A stretch of DNA of 64,000 nucleotides from Blastocladiella emersonii ATCC 22665 (lineage: Eukaryota; Blastocladiomycota; Blastocladiomycetes; Blastocladiales; Blastocladiaceae): the NCBI GenBank assembly GCA_025594325.1, contig JANHCV010000001.1:3224001-3288000 (forward strand), in the 5' to 3' direction. Shown here piece by piece: positions 11,101 to 21,387 of this stretch. Within the stretch, counting starts at the first letter, position 1. Every line of letters starts with the position of its first letter. The translations under genes and the position numbers were made by a program. A model generated the notes under the pieces. It saw nothing but the letters and a program-made list of their open reading frames with translations, searched no databases and was not told where the DNA came from.

Positions 11101-11783
11101 TCACGTCCTTCAAGGAACACGGCGTCCTCGTTGAGGGCCCGCTCAGCAACCTCAAGCCGTCCATGGCCCAGCTCTCGCACCCGAAGCGCGCCTTCAACCT
11201 CAACGAGGAGCGCATGAAGCGCCAGTTCCACGCTGGCGTCCCCGACAACGTGCGCACCGGGTACGGCACCCCCGCCGCCAACACCAACGGCGGCCTGCTC
11301 GTGCTCCCCGAGGCGCCCGCGGGCTACTTTTCGGGTCCCACGACCGTCGGGTCCGCTGCTGCTGCCGCGGCCACGGCTGCCGCCTCGGCCAACCCGTTCA
11401 TGTCCAACGAGTTCTACGACCCGATCACGCTCATCTCGCAGGGCATGTCGCAGGCGTCGCTCTTCTCCCAGGACTACCTCCACTCGCAGCAGTCGGTCGC
11501 GAGCCAGCGCGCCACCGCGCTCGGCGCCATCGGCGGGCACCGCGGTAACAAGCTGCAGGCGCTCACCCAGAACCAGACCATGCGCATGGACTTTGTCTAC
11601 GGCAAGGCCGCGGCAGCGGCGCCGGGCGGCGGGGTCCCGGGGCTCTCGCCCGCGGGATCGTCGGCGTCGCTTGGAGCGGGGGCCGCCGCCGCGTCGTCGG
11701 CGAGCGCGGGCATGAGTCTCGGCAGCCTCGCGGACGACATGTCGCAGGGCAGCTTCCAGTCCCAGGGCTTCACGCAGTTTTGA
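8136..11783 (+). CDS. UPF1: UPF1/NAM7 RNA helicase (nonsense-mediated decay)
   Basis: Exons 8136-8719 and 8786-11783 give 1193 residues. Residues 1-190 are low complexity with FTQFTQFTQ, a His run and acidic runs. The Cys/His-rich zinc domain begins at Cys194 ([18 protein letters not shown]) and runs to about 345; it binds UPF2 in the family. The SF1 helicase core shows GPPGTGKT near 570, [10 protein letters not shown] near 714, QYRMHP near 779, [10 protein letters not shown] near 904 and ALTRAK near 940. The C-terminus is rich in SQ and TQ sites (SQGMSQ, SQQS), as in kinases-regulated UPF1. Motif II is DEAT instead of the more usual DEST. The 66-nt intron before the second CH cysteine is stopless and in frame, so intron retention would insert 22 residues into the zinc domain rather than trigger decay. 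Confidence 0.95.
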   Translation: MSGYRGYGAAAAPPQRAKGSANATGSTSAAAPPPTDDRLTQDDDVDFSYLEGTQFGAGAHHHHHHGYGGASQFDYDDLTLPSQSHFTQFTQFTQDTAGVDDLGLSQPGPDFDASQKLVFADEDDLDGAEDHDDDDDVNGAGAGGDADANSFDGDDWAGVDPEEDAIALVDEEDDEDLEEEEEETPDIHLPDHACKYVPLDLSPSRPALTPPPDHTARYCGIHSPASVVKCLACKKWFCNSRGQTSAAHIISHLVRKKHKEVSLHPKSALEETILECYQCGSRNVFQLGYIPAKNDTVVVLLCRTPCATVTASKDMAWDTAKWQPLIEDRTFVSWLVKQPSNDEVGRARKLTISQINKLEALWAEGHDEVNATNIEDDSVIPAEDDVQHVLLRYDDAYQFQNVMGPLVKMEADYDKQMTEAQTQEDVVVRWDVGLNQQRLAYFVLAKYELGEMRLAVGDELRLRYHGELRKPWEGEGHVVKVPNSHSDEVALELKLKHGHDAPIQCTHNFSVDFVWKSVSFDRMQRALKAFAIDETCVSGYIFHKLLGHDVPLPPLKPLTTKKFAAPGLPELNYTQAYAVKSVLQQPLSLIQGPPGTGKTVTSATLVYHFSKQNAGKVLVCAPSNVAVDHLTERIHRTGLKVVRLTAKSREELDSPISFLTLHEQVRNSDVHPALRKLDQLKQEQGELSAADQKRYVKLKRQLEQEILDAADVICCTCVGAGDMRLSKQRFRSVLIDEATQATEPEVFIPLVRGAKQVVLVGDHQQLGPVVMNKKAAQAGFTQSLFERLILLGIRPIRLQVQYRMHPCLSNFPSNMFYEGSLQNGVTAAERLRPNVNFPWPVPEKPMFFHACYGAEEIASSGTSYLNRTEAANVEKCVTRFLKCGVQPHQIGVITPYEGQRSFIVSYMQFNGSLRQDLYKEIEVASVDAFQGREKDYIILSCVRSNEHQGIGFLSDSRRLNVALTRAKFGLVLLGNPKVLSRHGLWHHLLTSFKEHGVLVEGPLSNLKPSMAQLSHPKRAFNLNEERMKRQFHAGVPDNVRTGYGTPAANTNGGLLVLPEAPAGYFSGPTTVGSAAAAAATAAASANPFMSNEFYDPITLISQGMSQASLFSQDYLHSQQSVASQRATALGAIGGHRGNKLQALTQNQTMRMDFVYGKAAAAAPGGGVPGLSPAGSSASLGAGAAAASSASAGMSLGSLADDMSQGSFQSQGFTQF
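8720..8785 (+). other. Stopless 66-nt intron in UPF1
   Basis: gtacgt donor and gctag acceptor. Removal restores the conserved ACKYCGIH sequence. Length is divisible by three and no stop is present in the UPF1 frame. Confidence 0.85.
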
Positions 11784-11853
11784 GAATCGGAATGAAGATG
11801 GGCGTGTCTAGTGCAAAATGTATCGAAGAAGAGCTTGCATGATACCTCGCTGA

Positions 11854-13225
11854 TCACTGAACGTGCTCGAAAAGCGCGTCCCACTACACACAAATCGCAC
11901 GCGACGGTTAGTCGGGCCTTACGCACCACCCCTTCGCTGAACCGTACCAACTCGGGCGTACCCTGGCCCGCCTCCCACACGGCGACACCCGCGCCCGCGG
12001 CCTCGACGACGCCGACGCGCGCCGCGACGCTCTCGGGGCTCGGATACCACACGAGCTCGCGAATCTCCTCGCCGTCGTCGGCCGTCGACTCGGCCGCGAT
12101 GAAGTGCTCGGCGTACTCGTCGACCCACTCGCGCAGCGCGCCCGGCCGCGCCGCGACCTCGGCCGCCTCGTGGCCCAGGATCGGTGCGTGGTCGATGATG
12201 GCCTCGCGCGACGGGGAGACGCGGATCCGCATGCCGTAGAAGTTGAGGCCTAGGTTAGAGCGGGTGTGAGTTGGTCGTGTGAAAGGGGTTTTGAGGGCAG
12301 TGTGGGCGTACCGACGAAGAGTTTGGCGCACGACGTGAGGCACAAGCTACATGAGAGCAAAGTGAGCGAGGAAACGGGCGCAGCGATGCAACGGTACGCC
12401 GTACCGCTCGACGTTCTTGTGAACCCACTGGATCGGCGCGTTGGGCCCGTACTCGCCGCGGCCCGCCGAGTAATCGTACGTCATCAACGAGAAGCCCTCA
12501 ATCAGCGGCGCAAGCTTGCGGTACGCGGCGGCGCCGAACACGGCCTGGGCGCTGTGGGCGTCCGTGACCTGGTCGGTGTGGTACGGCGGGACGACGAGGA
12601 CGAGCCGGAACCCCTCGCTCTTGAACGCCTGCGACGCCTCGGCGATGAAATCCACGAGGTACGGCAGCACGTTGGTCATCTCGAGCACGGCGCCGTCATA
12701 CCCGTGCTCCTTGCACGCAAGCATGAGCAGCCCGAACAGCAGCTTGGCGCGGTCGCGCACCTGGATCAGCTGCATGTACTCGTGTCGCGGCCAGTCGTCG
12801 AGCGTGAACCGCGGCAGGACCAGCGGCCGCGCGTCCTTGGGCAGGGCGCGGATCGCATCGAGCCACGTCGTGTTGCGCTCGTGCGTCGCCAGCTCGTACA
12901 GCGTCGTTGACGCGCTGATCCGCACCCCGTGCCACGTCGGCGAAACGTGCGTGATGTGCGCCGCGTGCGCGAGCGTCGCGTCGTACCCGGCGCGGTTCCA
13001 CGGCGTGATGTAAACCAGGCTGCGCATCCGCTTCTTGGCCGCCGCTGCCGGAGTGGCCGAGGTGCTCGTGGTGGGGGTTGCGGCGGCGGAAGCGGTCTCG
13101 GGCGCTGTGGCGGAGGCAGTCTCGGGGGCCTCGGCGCGGACGGCACCCACGGCGACGAACAGGAGCGCAGCCAGCGCAAGGGCGAGGAGGAAACCACGAC
13201 GTCGATGCATTGCGGCAAGTTTCAT
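11854..13225 (-). CDS. CHID1: Chitinase-domain-containing protein 1 (GH18 fold, lysosomal/secreted)
   Basis: Four exons (13225-12405, 12346-12312, 12249-11948, 11883-11854) splice with matching phases to 395 residues; an alternative start is at 13210. A signal peptide covers the first 30 residues. The mature part has CHID1 hallmarks: SLVYITPWNRAGYD, THVSPTWHGV, a GYDGAVLEM strand where active chitinases carry the DxxDxDxE catalytic motif, SLMTYDYSAG, LNFYGMRI and the final VAVWEAGQG. The catalytic acid arrangement is not canonical, as in animal CHID1, so a carbohydrate-binding role is likelier than chitin hydrolysis. The last exon supplies only nine residues and the stop. Convergent with UPF1 (70 bp between stops). 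Confidence 0.85.
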
Positions 13226-13427
13226 CGAGCTACTGGGCTGCGCCGTGGTGATGTGAAGCGAGCTGGAGGAGAAGCGAAGCTGCATCGAACGGGAGGGGTG
13301 TGTGGCAACGACGACGGCTGTGGCGCAGCGCGCGCGGGCGGGGGAGCTTCTCGCTCAGTCGGTCAGCGTGGGACGACAGGGCAAAGTACCAAGAAAAAAA
13401 CGATCATTACAACAAACCAACCCGCCG

Positions 13428-14976
13428 TCACTGCTTGGAGGCCAGGTACTTGACAATGGCGTCGCGGACCCACGGCTGGCGGTAAAAGTCGGCGCGGCGG
13501 GCGTCGCTGCGGTTGACGCTGGTCCCGGCGAGGATGATCTGGAGGTCGCGGCTCTGCGACTCGACGAACCGGTTGAGGAACCCGACCGGGTCCTTGGCGA
13601 ACGCCAGCATGAAGTCGCGCTTGAGCCGGTGGTTGTTGAGCGACACGATGGCCGCCGAGATCTGCGCGTCGAGCTCGGCAATCTCGCGCTGGTTGTCGGT
13701 CGCCGTCAGGATCGCGTGCAGCTTGGACTTGGTCTGCACGTCGTCGAGCTCCACCTCCACGTCGTACACGTGCTGCGCCGCCGTGAACTCCTGGTCGACC
13801 CTGAACACGGAGCAAGCGAGGTAGAGAGTTAGGATGGCGCTGTGGGAGCGGAGAGCGACGGAGAACACGTACTTGACGACGTAGTGCAGCACGATCGGGT
13901 CTGGTGGGAAAATGTGCCGCGTGATGAGGTCCGGGATCTGCGGGAACAGGATCTGGTTCGTGTTGAAGATCTACATGCGGGAACGGGGTCAGCAGTCGCG
14001 GTCCCTCGGCGAGGAGGCAGCGGCCGTACCTGCTTGAGGTGCGCGTCGCAGTTGACGATGCGCTTGTCGTCGGCGTCGAGCAGGTTGTGGTGCTACAACA
14101 CGAGCATATCGTCAGCAACCGTTCCGCCGTCGGGAGCGCGGTGCATAGCCGTACCTTGATGTACTGCCAGACACCGAGCAGGATCTGGGACTTGGTGCGG
14201 AGCTGACGCAGGCCGACCTTGTTCGGGCCGCCGACGTCAAACTGGATCACCTTGGCGAGGTCGTCCGAGACCTTGAACTTGTCGGGCCCGTAGTCCATGC
14301 GCATCGTGATCTTGACGGCCACGTCCGTGTCGCCGCGTCGCTTGACCTCGAACCCGTCGAACTCGGCGTCGAGCTTGTCGGGCTTGAGGAACTCGACAAT
14401 GTTGGACTCGTTGTACAAGTGCGGGTCGCGCTCCACCTCCACCACAATGTGCTTGACGAAATGGGTGAACTTGCGTGGTGGGGGAGCCGCCGCCGACTTG
14501 GACCGCGTCGTCGTCGCAGACTGCACATCGATCAGTCGGCCCTCGATCCGCAGCGTCCAGTTCGGCACCCGGCCTTCGGCCATCTCGGCGGCCCCGAGGT
14601 GCTGGTCCGCCGCGTAGTTGGAGATGAAGATGCGCAGCGTGCCGCGCGTCTACACGGAGTTGGGGCTCGGTGAGAAACAGTTCAGCAGATCCGCGAAGAG
14701 GGAATGCGGGCGGGCAGGCGCGCACGCACCTTGATCGGCTTGGCGAGTGCGTCCTGGATCTCGAGGCGCTTGCGCTGGATGACAGCGTCAATCTTCCGCT
14801 CGGCCTCCTGCAGCCGCTTGTAGTACTCGGACTCAGGCACGATCTGCTCCACCTAGTGTGCCGCAGAGCATGCTTCAGTGTCTTGCATCCCCGCGTGCGG
14901 GTCCAGGGGAAGTCGCCGCTACCTTCTTGGGCAGGTTGCGCTCCAGCGCCTTCTTCTTGCGTTGCGTTGATGACAT
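13428..14976 (-). CDS. SWP73: SWI/SNF complex subunit of the SMARCD/BAF60 (Swp73, Rsc6) family
   Basis: Six exons (14976-14923, 14852-14730, 14649-14155, 14092-14030, 13970-13873, 13800-13428) splice with consistent phases to 401 residues. After a short basic N-terminus come PESEYYKRLQEAERKIDA and RGTLRIFISN..WTLRIEGRL, then FEVKRRGDTDV and DYGPDKFKVSDDLA, all diagnostic of the family. The SWIB domain follows (ILLGVWQYIK, then the NCDAHLKQ and IFNTNQILFPQIP exons), and the C-terminus has the conserved RDFMLAFAKDPVGFLNRF. The protein is a core architectural subunit of chromatin remodelers and acts in the nucleus. It lies downstream-to-upstream in tandem with CHID1. Confidence 0.93.
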
Positions 14977-15159
14977 GGCGATGGTGATAGTATTGCAGCA
15001 AGTTTTACGCTTGTGCGGCCGCGTTTAGACGAGGTTCGCTCGTCGAGGGGAGAGCGGGACGCGAGCGGCGGCTCGCCGCGGCCCTGCCGGCTTCCGCGTC
15101 ATGTGATGCGCCACGACGGGATTGCGATTCCCCGCATTGCAGGTCAGTGCAGGGATGCT

Positions 15160-15370
15160 TTCTACACACCCAAAATCGCACAACCATGGCTGACGTCAGG
15201 GGACCAGATTTGGTCAGCGGACGGTGACTTGACGTCGCGATCTGACGTCGGCTGACGACCCTTGACGTGCGCCGGCGAGCGGGTCGGACCAGCCGCCGTT
15301 GGACCGTCCGCGGTTCGAATCCCGCAGCACTCGCGCATATTCCTCTGTCGCGCGAGGTCTTGATATTCTC
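15160..15370 (+). repeat. Left copy of 211-bp inverted repeat with Pol III B box
   Basis: This 211-bp segment is the reverse complement of 16908-17118 at every position I compared. It contains ggttcgaatcc (about 15312-15322), an exact B-box consensus, and an A-box-like cggcgagcgg about 40 nt upstream. A full tRNA cloverleaf does not form: the T stem and acceptor stem each need one bulged base. A perfect tgacgtca palindrome lies at 15191-15198. It is best explained as a tRNA-derived short repeat or decayed tRNA gene. Confidence 0.75.
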
Positions 15371-15696
15371 TACGTGCAGCCTGACCACAGCCCGACCCGC
15401 TCTAAATCGTAGCAACCGCTCACGTGGGCACACCTGAGGAAAGCTCGCTAAGCGCTGGCACGGGGCACGTGGAGGCACATGGGTTCGAAAACAACGATTT
15501 ATTACACGTCACAAATGGCCGATCACAGATGGGGACGGCGGCGGGGATGCCGCGGCAGGTGCCCGTCAAGAAGAGGGCATAGCCGCGCGACTTGGTGCTT
15601 GGAGGCCGGCGCTAGTCGTGGCGCAGGGCGACGCGCGCGACGCGTGGGCAGCAGCGAGGCCTTGGCGAAAGCACACGGACGGGAGGTCGACAGCAC

Positions 15697-15742
15697 GAGG
15701 ACAGCTTGGCCTTGTACACGAGGACAGCTTGGCCTTGTACGA
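15697..15742 (+). repeat. 23-bp tandem duplication
   Basis: The unit acgaggacagcttggccttg plus three bases occurs twice in direct succession in non-coding sequence. Confidence 0.85.
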
Positions 15743-16907
15743 GGACCGCAGGTGGGGCAGATCATGCGTAGGTCGGCGTGGATCGGCAGCTTGGCGGGCA
15801 GCAGCAGCTTGAACTGGGACTGTGCGAGTTCTAGAGGAGAAATGACGATGTACAGGGTCAGTGAGAGCGGGACACGGGAATCCAGGGAGACGCAAACGTA
15901 CGGAGCGCCGAAGCCGAGCGGGTGCAGCGGTCGCGCGGCAGTTTCGATTGTTGACGAGCACGACCATGGCCTAGATTACGTAGCGCAATGAGTCGTTCGT
16001 TCTGCCTGAGCGCGCGTCCACACGAAGGCACGTACGATCACGTAGCCTTGATGCCAGCGAAACAGCGGAGACGGCGATCGAGTGCGAGTCAAGCACGCTA
16101 CGGGTGGAGGTCGACGGTGGAAGGGATTCTGGCGGTGAGCACACGGGAGAGTAGACGCAGCGTGCGCAGAAGTGCGTACAGCGCGAACTCGGGGGCTGCA
16201 TCGGTGGAGCGCGAGGACAGGGCAAACAGCTGAACACCGTGCAGCTTGAGGTGCTACGCGGCGCACGTCTCGCGGCGGCGGGGCATCATGGGGCAGCGCT
16301 CGAGGATGTTGGGCGTGGGGCGTGGGGCGGGGCGCTCATGGCCGGGGGCTATGATCCTGGAGGAGAAGTCCACGAAGGCGGCGGCGGTGGCGCTTTGTAG
16401 GCGGCGGTGGTGGCGGCTGCGGCGAACCGCGAAGGATCAGGCCCCGCGGTCAGCTGGCATCAGCTGATGCGCCACGCTCACGCGTCGCTCGCGTCGCAGC
16501 CCAGTCGGAGCTGGGCGGACCGGACACCCTGCCATGCGCGCGGCGATCGCGCTACACATGTCCCGCTTGGTGCATTCTACAGAGAGAGACCTGTTGATTG
16601 AGCGCTGCTTTACACGGAGTCCGAGTTGGCGAGATCGCTCCGCGCATCGCGGCGGTTCGCTTGCTCACCCGGCTTGCGTTTCGGCTGCACTCATCGTTAG
16701 CTCTCTACATCCTTCCTGTCCACTGCACGCTCTACTGTTGTCGCCGTCGCATGCCGCGACACTCAAGACGAGCTACCAATCGTGAGAAACAAATCGGCCC
16801 TAAATCCCCTCTTGAGACGCCGTGGTGGCCCTTGAGAGCGCGAGGGCCCTTTTCCGAAGCAGTTAAGAGTATACCATGTGTTTGGGAGCGGGGGAGGCCG
16901 GAGCGTG

Positions 16908-17118
16908 GAGAATATCAAGACCTCGCGCGACAGAGGAATATGCGCGAGTGCTGCGGGATTCGAACCGCGGACGGTCCAACGGCGGCTGGTCCGACCCGCT
17001 CGCCGGCGCACGTCAAGGGTCGTCAGCCGACGTCAGATCGCGACGTCAAGTCACCGTCCGCTGACCAAATCTGGTCCCCTGACGTCAGCCATGGTTGTGC
17101 GATTTTGGGTGTGTAGAA
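16908..17118 (-). repeat. Right copy of 211-bp inverted repeat with Pol III B box
   Basis: Inverted partner of 15160-15370. The B-box orientation is on the minus strand here. The flanks share no further homology with the left copy beyond one or two bases. Confidence 0.75.
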
Positions 17119-17258
17119 TGGTTAAAATGGCCATGGCCATCTATTTCATCAGTAGAGGGGTCGGAGCCCGTCGCAGGGCGGCCGTTGGAAGCGAGCCCAC
17201 GTGTTTGATCGTCGCGTCTCGCGCCCTGTCTCAAGCGGGGCGCCTTCCAGGTCTGCGC

Positions 17259-18461
17259 TCAGCTCGCCCATGCAGGAGGTTCGATGCCAAAGTCAAGGCC
17301 GAGACGGGGAAACTCGTAGCGAACTGCACACAGGTCGAGGGCCATCAGTCGCTCTTCCGAATCAGGGATTGAGAAGGTCGAGGTTGGAGGCCACACGCTC
17401 GCTACACCGATGGCCCGAGCCATAATCGAGTGCGAGAGAAAGGACCGGTAGCCGGGATTGTAGAGTGGGTCGTTGATGATGGGGTGGCCGATCGCAGCGA
17501 GGTGGCGACGGATTTGGTGGAAGCGACCAGTCTTTGGAAGACCTACACACACAAGTCGCCGGCGGCGATGAGCTTCGCACGGTCCGTGACGCATAGAGCG
17601 GAGCGTACATTCAACGATGGAAACGGGCCGGCCATGGAGATCGGAGTAAGAGAGCACGCGGCAGATGGTGAGCGCATTCTGGTTGTCGTGAGCTGAGCGC
17701 GAAGGCAGCGCTCCGCCGAGAGGAACGACAATGACCTGTTCGCGTCTACCAATCAACCGTGAGTTATAGAACAACTCCTCTACGGTCAACGGATCGTACT
17801 CTTTGACGTGTCCGACCACGCGCGCGAGGTAAGTCTTTTGAACGTCGTGGTTCCGGAGCGCCATTGAAAGCTGAGCGGCCATCTCACGATGCTTGGCCAT
17901 GACGATGAGTCCGGAGGTGAGAGCATCGAGGCGGTGGATCACGCTCAAGTCGCGGTAGCCGAGCTCGCTCTCGAGGATGCCCGTCAGCGTGTTGTGCACG
18001 TAGCGCGCGTTGGCGTGCAGCGGCACACTCGGAGGCTTGTTCACGACAAGCACGTCGGCGTTGTCGCACACGACGGACACGGGCACACTGAGCACATCGG
18101 GATCGTGCCGCCGGACGGTCGTCTGGATTGAATCGTGCAGCCGAAGCGGATATCCCGGGTCAGCGACGTGGTGTCCGCTGACGAGGACGTGGCCTTCGAC
18201 GATCATTCGTTCAACGGTCGCGCGGTCGCGAAGCCGCGAGAACTCGGCCGTGATCACCTCGACGAGCGGCCGGCCGACCCACCTGCCCTTGACCGTCGTG
18301 TTGAAGCGGAAGAGGAAGGGCTCGACGCGCCTCAACGGGACGCCTCGCGTCAGCGCTGCTGCTGGTCTCGAGGCGGCGAGCGGGGTGCCGTCGACGACGG
18401 ACACGACTGCCCTTTCAAGTGGCCCGGTGGCCCAAGCAAGCCCGCGATTCATTCGTTGCAT
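17259..18461 (-). CDS. RluA-family RNA pseudouridine synthase
   Basis: Exons 18461-17609 and 17542-17259 give 378 residues; the frame is open upstream but has no better ATG. An S4-like segment (LVEVITAEFSRLRDR, VEGHVLVSG) precedes the catalytic domain. The catalytic motif is SVIHRLDALTSGL, with the Asp of HRLD as nucleophile, after VVNKPPSVPLHA. Splicing the 66-nt intron restores the conserved VECLPKTGRFHQIRRHL. The overall order matches eukaryotic PUS9/RIB2-type enzymes that modify tRNA, but which position or compartment cannot be told from sequence. The intron is stopless and in frame. Divergent from the sterol acyltransferase gene with 313 bp between. Confidence 0.88.
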   Translation of the reverse strand: MQRMNRGLAWATGPLERAVVSVVDGTPLAASRPAAALTRGVPLRRVEPFLFRFNTTVKGRWVGRPLVEVITAEFSRLRDRATVERMIVEGHVLVSGHHVADPGYPLRLHDSIQTTVRRHDPDVLSVPVSVVCDNADVLVVNKPPSVPLHANARYVHNTLTGILESELGYRDLSVIHRLDALTSGLIVMAKHREMAAQLSMALRNHDVQKTYLARVVGHVKEYDPLTVEELFYNSRLIGRREQVIVVPLGGALPSRSAHDNQNALTICRVLSYSDLHGRPVSIVECTLRSMRHGPCEAHRRRRLVCVGLPKTGRFHQIRRHLAAIGHPIINDPLYNPGYRSFLSHSIMARAIGVASVWPPTSTFSIPDSEERLMALDLCAVRYEFPRLGLDFGIEPPAWAS

Positions 18462-18774
18462 CAAGTTGTCACGGGCCGAGGGAGCCGGACGGGTTCTTGG
18501 CGCGACAGTCTGGGGCTGAGTCTGGGGTCTCCGCGGCCGCGGCGACGCCACATGCTCCCATCACGGCGACCAAGGCGGCGGCGACGCGCCACGTCGCGAC
18601 CTTGACCTTCGCCCCTTCCCTCCTCTCAATCCCTAGCAACGAAGCGATTCGAACGCAACGCATCAACAACACGTACTCGCTGCAACGACACCGACAACCG
18701 ACCTTGACCAGGCGCTCGACCAATCGATCATTGAGCGGGAAGAAGAGCACCGCCACCACCGCCGACAATCCGCC
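18462..18774. promoter_or_regulatory. Divergent upstream region of the pseudouridine synthase and acyltransferase genes
   Basis: This 313-bp gap between two divergent starts must hold both promoters. No TATA box or named element is evident. Confidence 0.3.
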
Positions 18775-20564
18775 ATGGCGCCCGAGCCCATCCTCGCCCC
18801 CGCTCTGGCCCCGGCGGCGACCGAGCCCGAGAAGCTCGATGTGTCGCCCGTGACGCGCATCCCGCGCACCACGTCGCCGACGCGCCTGAGCCCGCAGAGC
18901 CACCTGCACGCGCGCCCCGGCCGCCACCTCACCGACTCGACGCTGTCGTCGGCGTCCTCGACATCTGTGTCGTCGTGCCGCATCTCCAAGCCCTCGTCGC
19001 GCCGCGGGAGCCCGTTCCGCGCGCGCTCGTCCAAGCTCGACCTCGAGCGGCTCGAGCGCGACAAGGACGACTTCCGCGGCTTCTTTGTCCTGTTCTGGGT
19101 CGCCATGGGCTTCTACACCCTGCTCACCATGGTCAACAACCTGCAGACCACGGGCATCCTGTTCGGCCTCGGCACCTTCCGCCTCATGACGTCCAACCTG
19201 CTCGGCCTGGTCCGCGACGACCTCATGATCGTCGCCTCGCTCTTCTCGGCCTTTGTCCTCAACTGGCTCATGAAGATGCACGTCTTCCGCCACCCGCTCG
19301 TGCGCGCCGTGCTGCAGCACACGGTCCAGTCCGTCTTCTTCTTTGGCTGGCTCTCGTGGATCTGGCACCGCGACCTGCCGTGGGTCCAGTCCGGCACCCT
19401 GACGCTGCACGTCATCGCGATGCTGTTCAAGATCCACTCGTACAACCAGTACAACGGCGAGCTCAACGAGCGGTACTGGGCCGACCGCCGCGTGCGCGCC
19501 GAGTACAAGCTGCTCGAGTCCGTGGCCGACCCGACCGCCGCGACCGTCACGTCACGGCTTGAGGAGGTCAAGGCCAAGCTCGCCGAGCTCGAGACCGAGC
19601 TGTGCCCCGGCGGCACCGTGCGCTACCCGGACAATGTCACGCTCGCCAACTTTGCCGACTACCTGCTGTGCCCGACGCTCGTGTACGAGCTCGAGTACCC
19701 GCGCACCCAGTCGATCCGCTGGTCCTACGTTTGCGAGAAGCTCGCCGCGACGCTCGGCAGCATCATGCTCATGTACATCACGGTCGAGCACTACATCCTG
19801 CCCGTGCTCCACAACATGCGCAACATGACGTTTGCCGGCCTCCTCGCGCAGCTCTTCTTCCCGTTCATGATCTGCTACCTCATGACCTTCTACATCATCT
19901 TCGAGTGCGTCTGCAACGGGTTTGCCGAGATTACGCGGTACGGTTTGCGACTGGTTGACTGGCTGGTTCCTCGCCATCATGCGGCTGACTCTTGGCACCG
20001 TATAGGTTCGCGGTACGCTGGATGCTTGCGCGAGACTCGGCGACACCCATTGGTCGTACTCTGACGTATGTACACCCGCGTCACTTCTAGGATCGCAACT
20101 TTTACGGGCTCTGGTGGAACTCGTCGTCGTTTGACCAGTTTGCGCGCGAGTGGAACAAGCCGGTCCACGAGTTCCTGCTGCGTCACGTCGTGCGTGTCGA
20201 GCAGTCTCACTCACGCTCGAACCCCTCACGTCTCGCCCGACTAATCAAATCAATCACGCGCCACCGCCGCTGATAGTACCTCGAGTCGATCCAGAACTAC
20301 AAGGTGTCCAAGAAGAACGCGACGCTGCTCACATTCCTCTTCAGCTCGTGCCTCCACGAGCTCGCCATGATCATCGTGTCGCGCAAGTTCCGCATGTACC
20401 TGTTCCTGCTGCAAATGTTCCAGCTCCCGCTCATCTGGCTCGGGCGGCTGCCGTGGAGCCGCCGCCACCCGGTCGCGGGCAACGCCTTTTTCTGGTTCGG
20501 CATGTTCGCCGGCCCGCCGCTGCTCGCCATCTCGTACTGCTTCGAGTACTACTACTACCTCTGA
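18775..20564 (+). CDS. ARE2: Sterol O-acyltransferase (ACAT/ARE family, MBOAT)
   Basis: Exons 18775-19937, 20006-20012, 20091-20189 and 20277-20564 give 518 residues. A Ser-rich cytosolic N-terminus of about 95 residues is followed by multiple hydrophobic spans typical of an ER MBOAT enzyme. Residues 394-400 read FYGLWWN, the family FYxxWWN acyl-CoA motif, followed by WNKPVHEFLLRHVY. His450 in SSCLHELAM is the expected catalytic histidine. The protein esterifies sterols with fatty acyl-CoA. The second exon is only seven bases long; it supplies the codons that give TRFADRNFY at a highly conserved site, and without it the frame breaks. Confidence 0.9.
20006..20012 (+). other. Seven-nucleotide microexon in the sterol acyltransferase gene
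   Basis: The bases gttcgcg lie between a tatag acceptor and a gtacgc donor. Joined to the phase-2 end at 19937 and the phase-0 start at 20091 they encode R-F-A within the conserved TRFADR..FY segment. Confidence 0.75.
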
Positions 20565-21387
20565 ATGGGGCCTTCCAAGAACAAGGGAAGCAACAGTATT
20601 GCGTGGCCGCCGTTCTGCGGCCCGCATAGGATGTGAACACGTAACTAACTGAATGAGAAGCCAATTGATATTGCAGTTGATGCGAGATCTGAGGAGGGAC
20701 CTAAAGGTTGAGCGGATCCCATCGATGTCAGTGCACCCGCTGGATGCACCGGTCGGGGTCGAGTGAGGGCAGTTGTTGGGTGAGCCAACCCGTAGATTTC
20801 AACGCGATACAGACATAAACCATAGATAGCACTTAAAGATGATCTATAGCCGGTGTGCTCTAGAGTGCGTGACCTGAGAAGCGCAGCCTGGCTAGAAACC
20901 AGGAGGAGACTTGGCAGACCCTCGATGCTGTTGCGGCCAAGGACAACCCACAGACCAAAGCCGACCCACACGTTCAGCAAGAATCGAAGGATAAAGGGCA
21001 ACGACGGTGGTTGTAGGGCCGCACGCACCTTCACGGGAGTACGGGAGCACGGGAGCACGGGAGCACGGGAGCCTGAGCTGGGTCATGCTGTTGCTGCCCG
21101 TCGCGGTAGTCGTCGTTGGCCATCATGATCGATTTCGCGTGTCCTAACGTGCGAGCGGACAGAAGCAGCGCGCGTGCGCGTGCGCGAGCGTGTGTGTGTG
21201 TATTGTCCGCGCGGCGCGGGGGAAATATCTACGCGCAACATCGGGCACGGAGGGGCGAGCAGTGAGATGCGCTGCGCCACCACGCAAACGCGTCGTTCAT
21301 AAATCGCTGCGGCAAGCTTCTGCTGCTGCTGCTGCGGCGCGCGCCGGTCGTCCGAAGTCGAGTGGTGAAATTTGAGATATGCAGAGC
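20565..21387. other. Gene-free stretch upstream of Palindrome 1
   Basis: No gene recognised. Contains an 8-bp tandem repeat at 21033-21072 and a short alternating purine-pyrimidine run (tgcgcg, gtgtgtgtgt) near 21172-21202. Confidence 0.5.
21033..21072 (+). repeat. 8-bp tandem repeat (acgggagc)5
   Basis: Five consecutive copies of acgggagc with one variant base in the first. Confidence 0.9.

Larger units (their letters stand above)
14977..17258. other. 2.3-kb stretch without a recognised gene
   Basis: Several open frames of 60-170 codons overlap on both strands but none shows a domain, a convincing start or the local codon pattern. The stretch holds the exact 211-bp inverted repeat pair (15160-15370 and 16908-17118), a 23-bp tandem duplication at 15697-15742 and otherwise unique sequence. 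Confidence 0.6.

Noticed and set aside
7899-11540. 1213-codon minus-strand open frame opposite UPF1
   Set aside because: It mirrors the UPF1 coding frame; Val/Leu/Arg/Glu-rich repetitive composition is typical of antisense frames in high-GC coding DNA and no domain is visible.
15250-15340. Functional tRNA gene at the B box
   Set aside because: The T stem and acceptor stem each need a bulge and the anticodon stem does not pair properly, so a working tRNA is unlikely.
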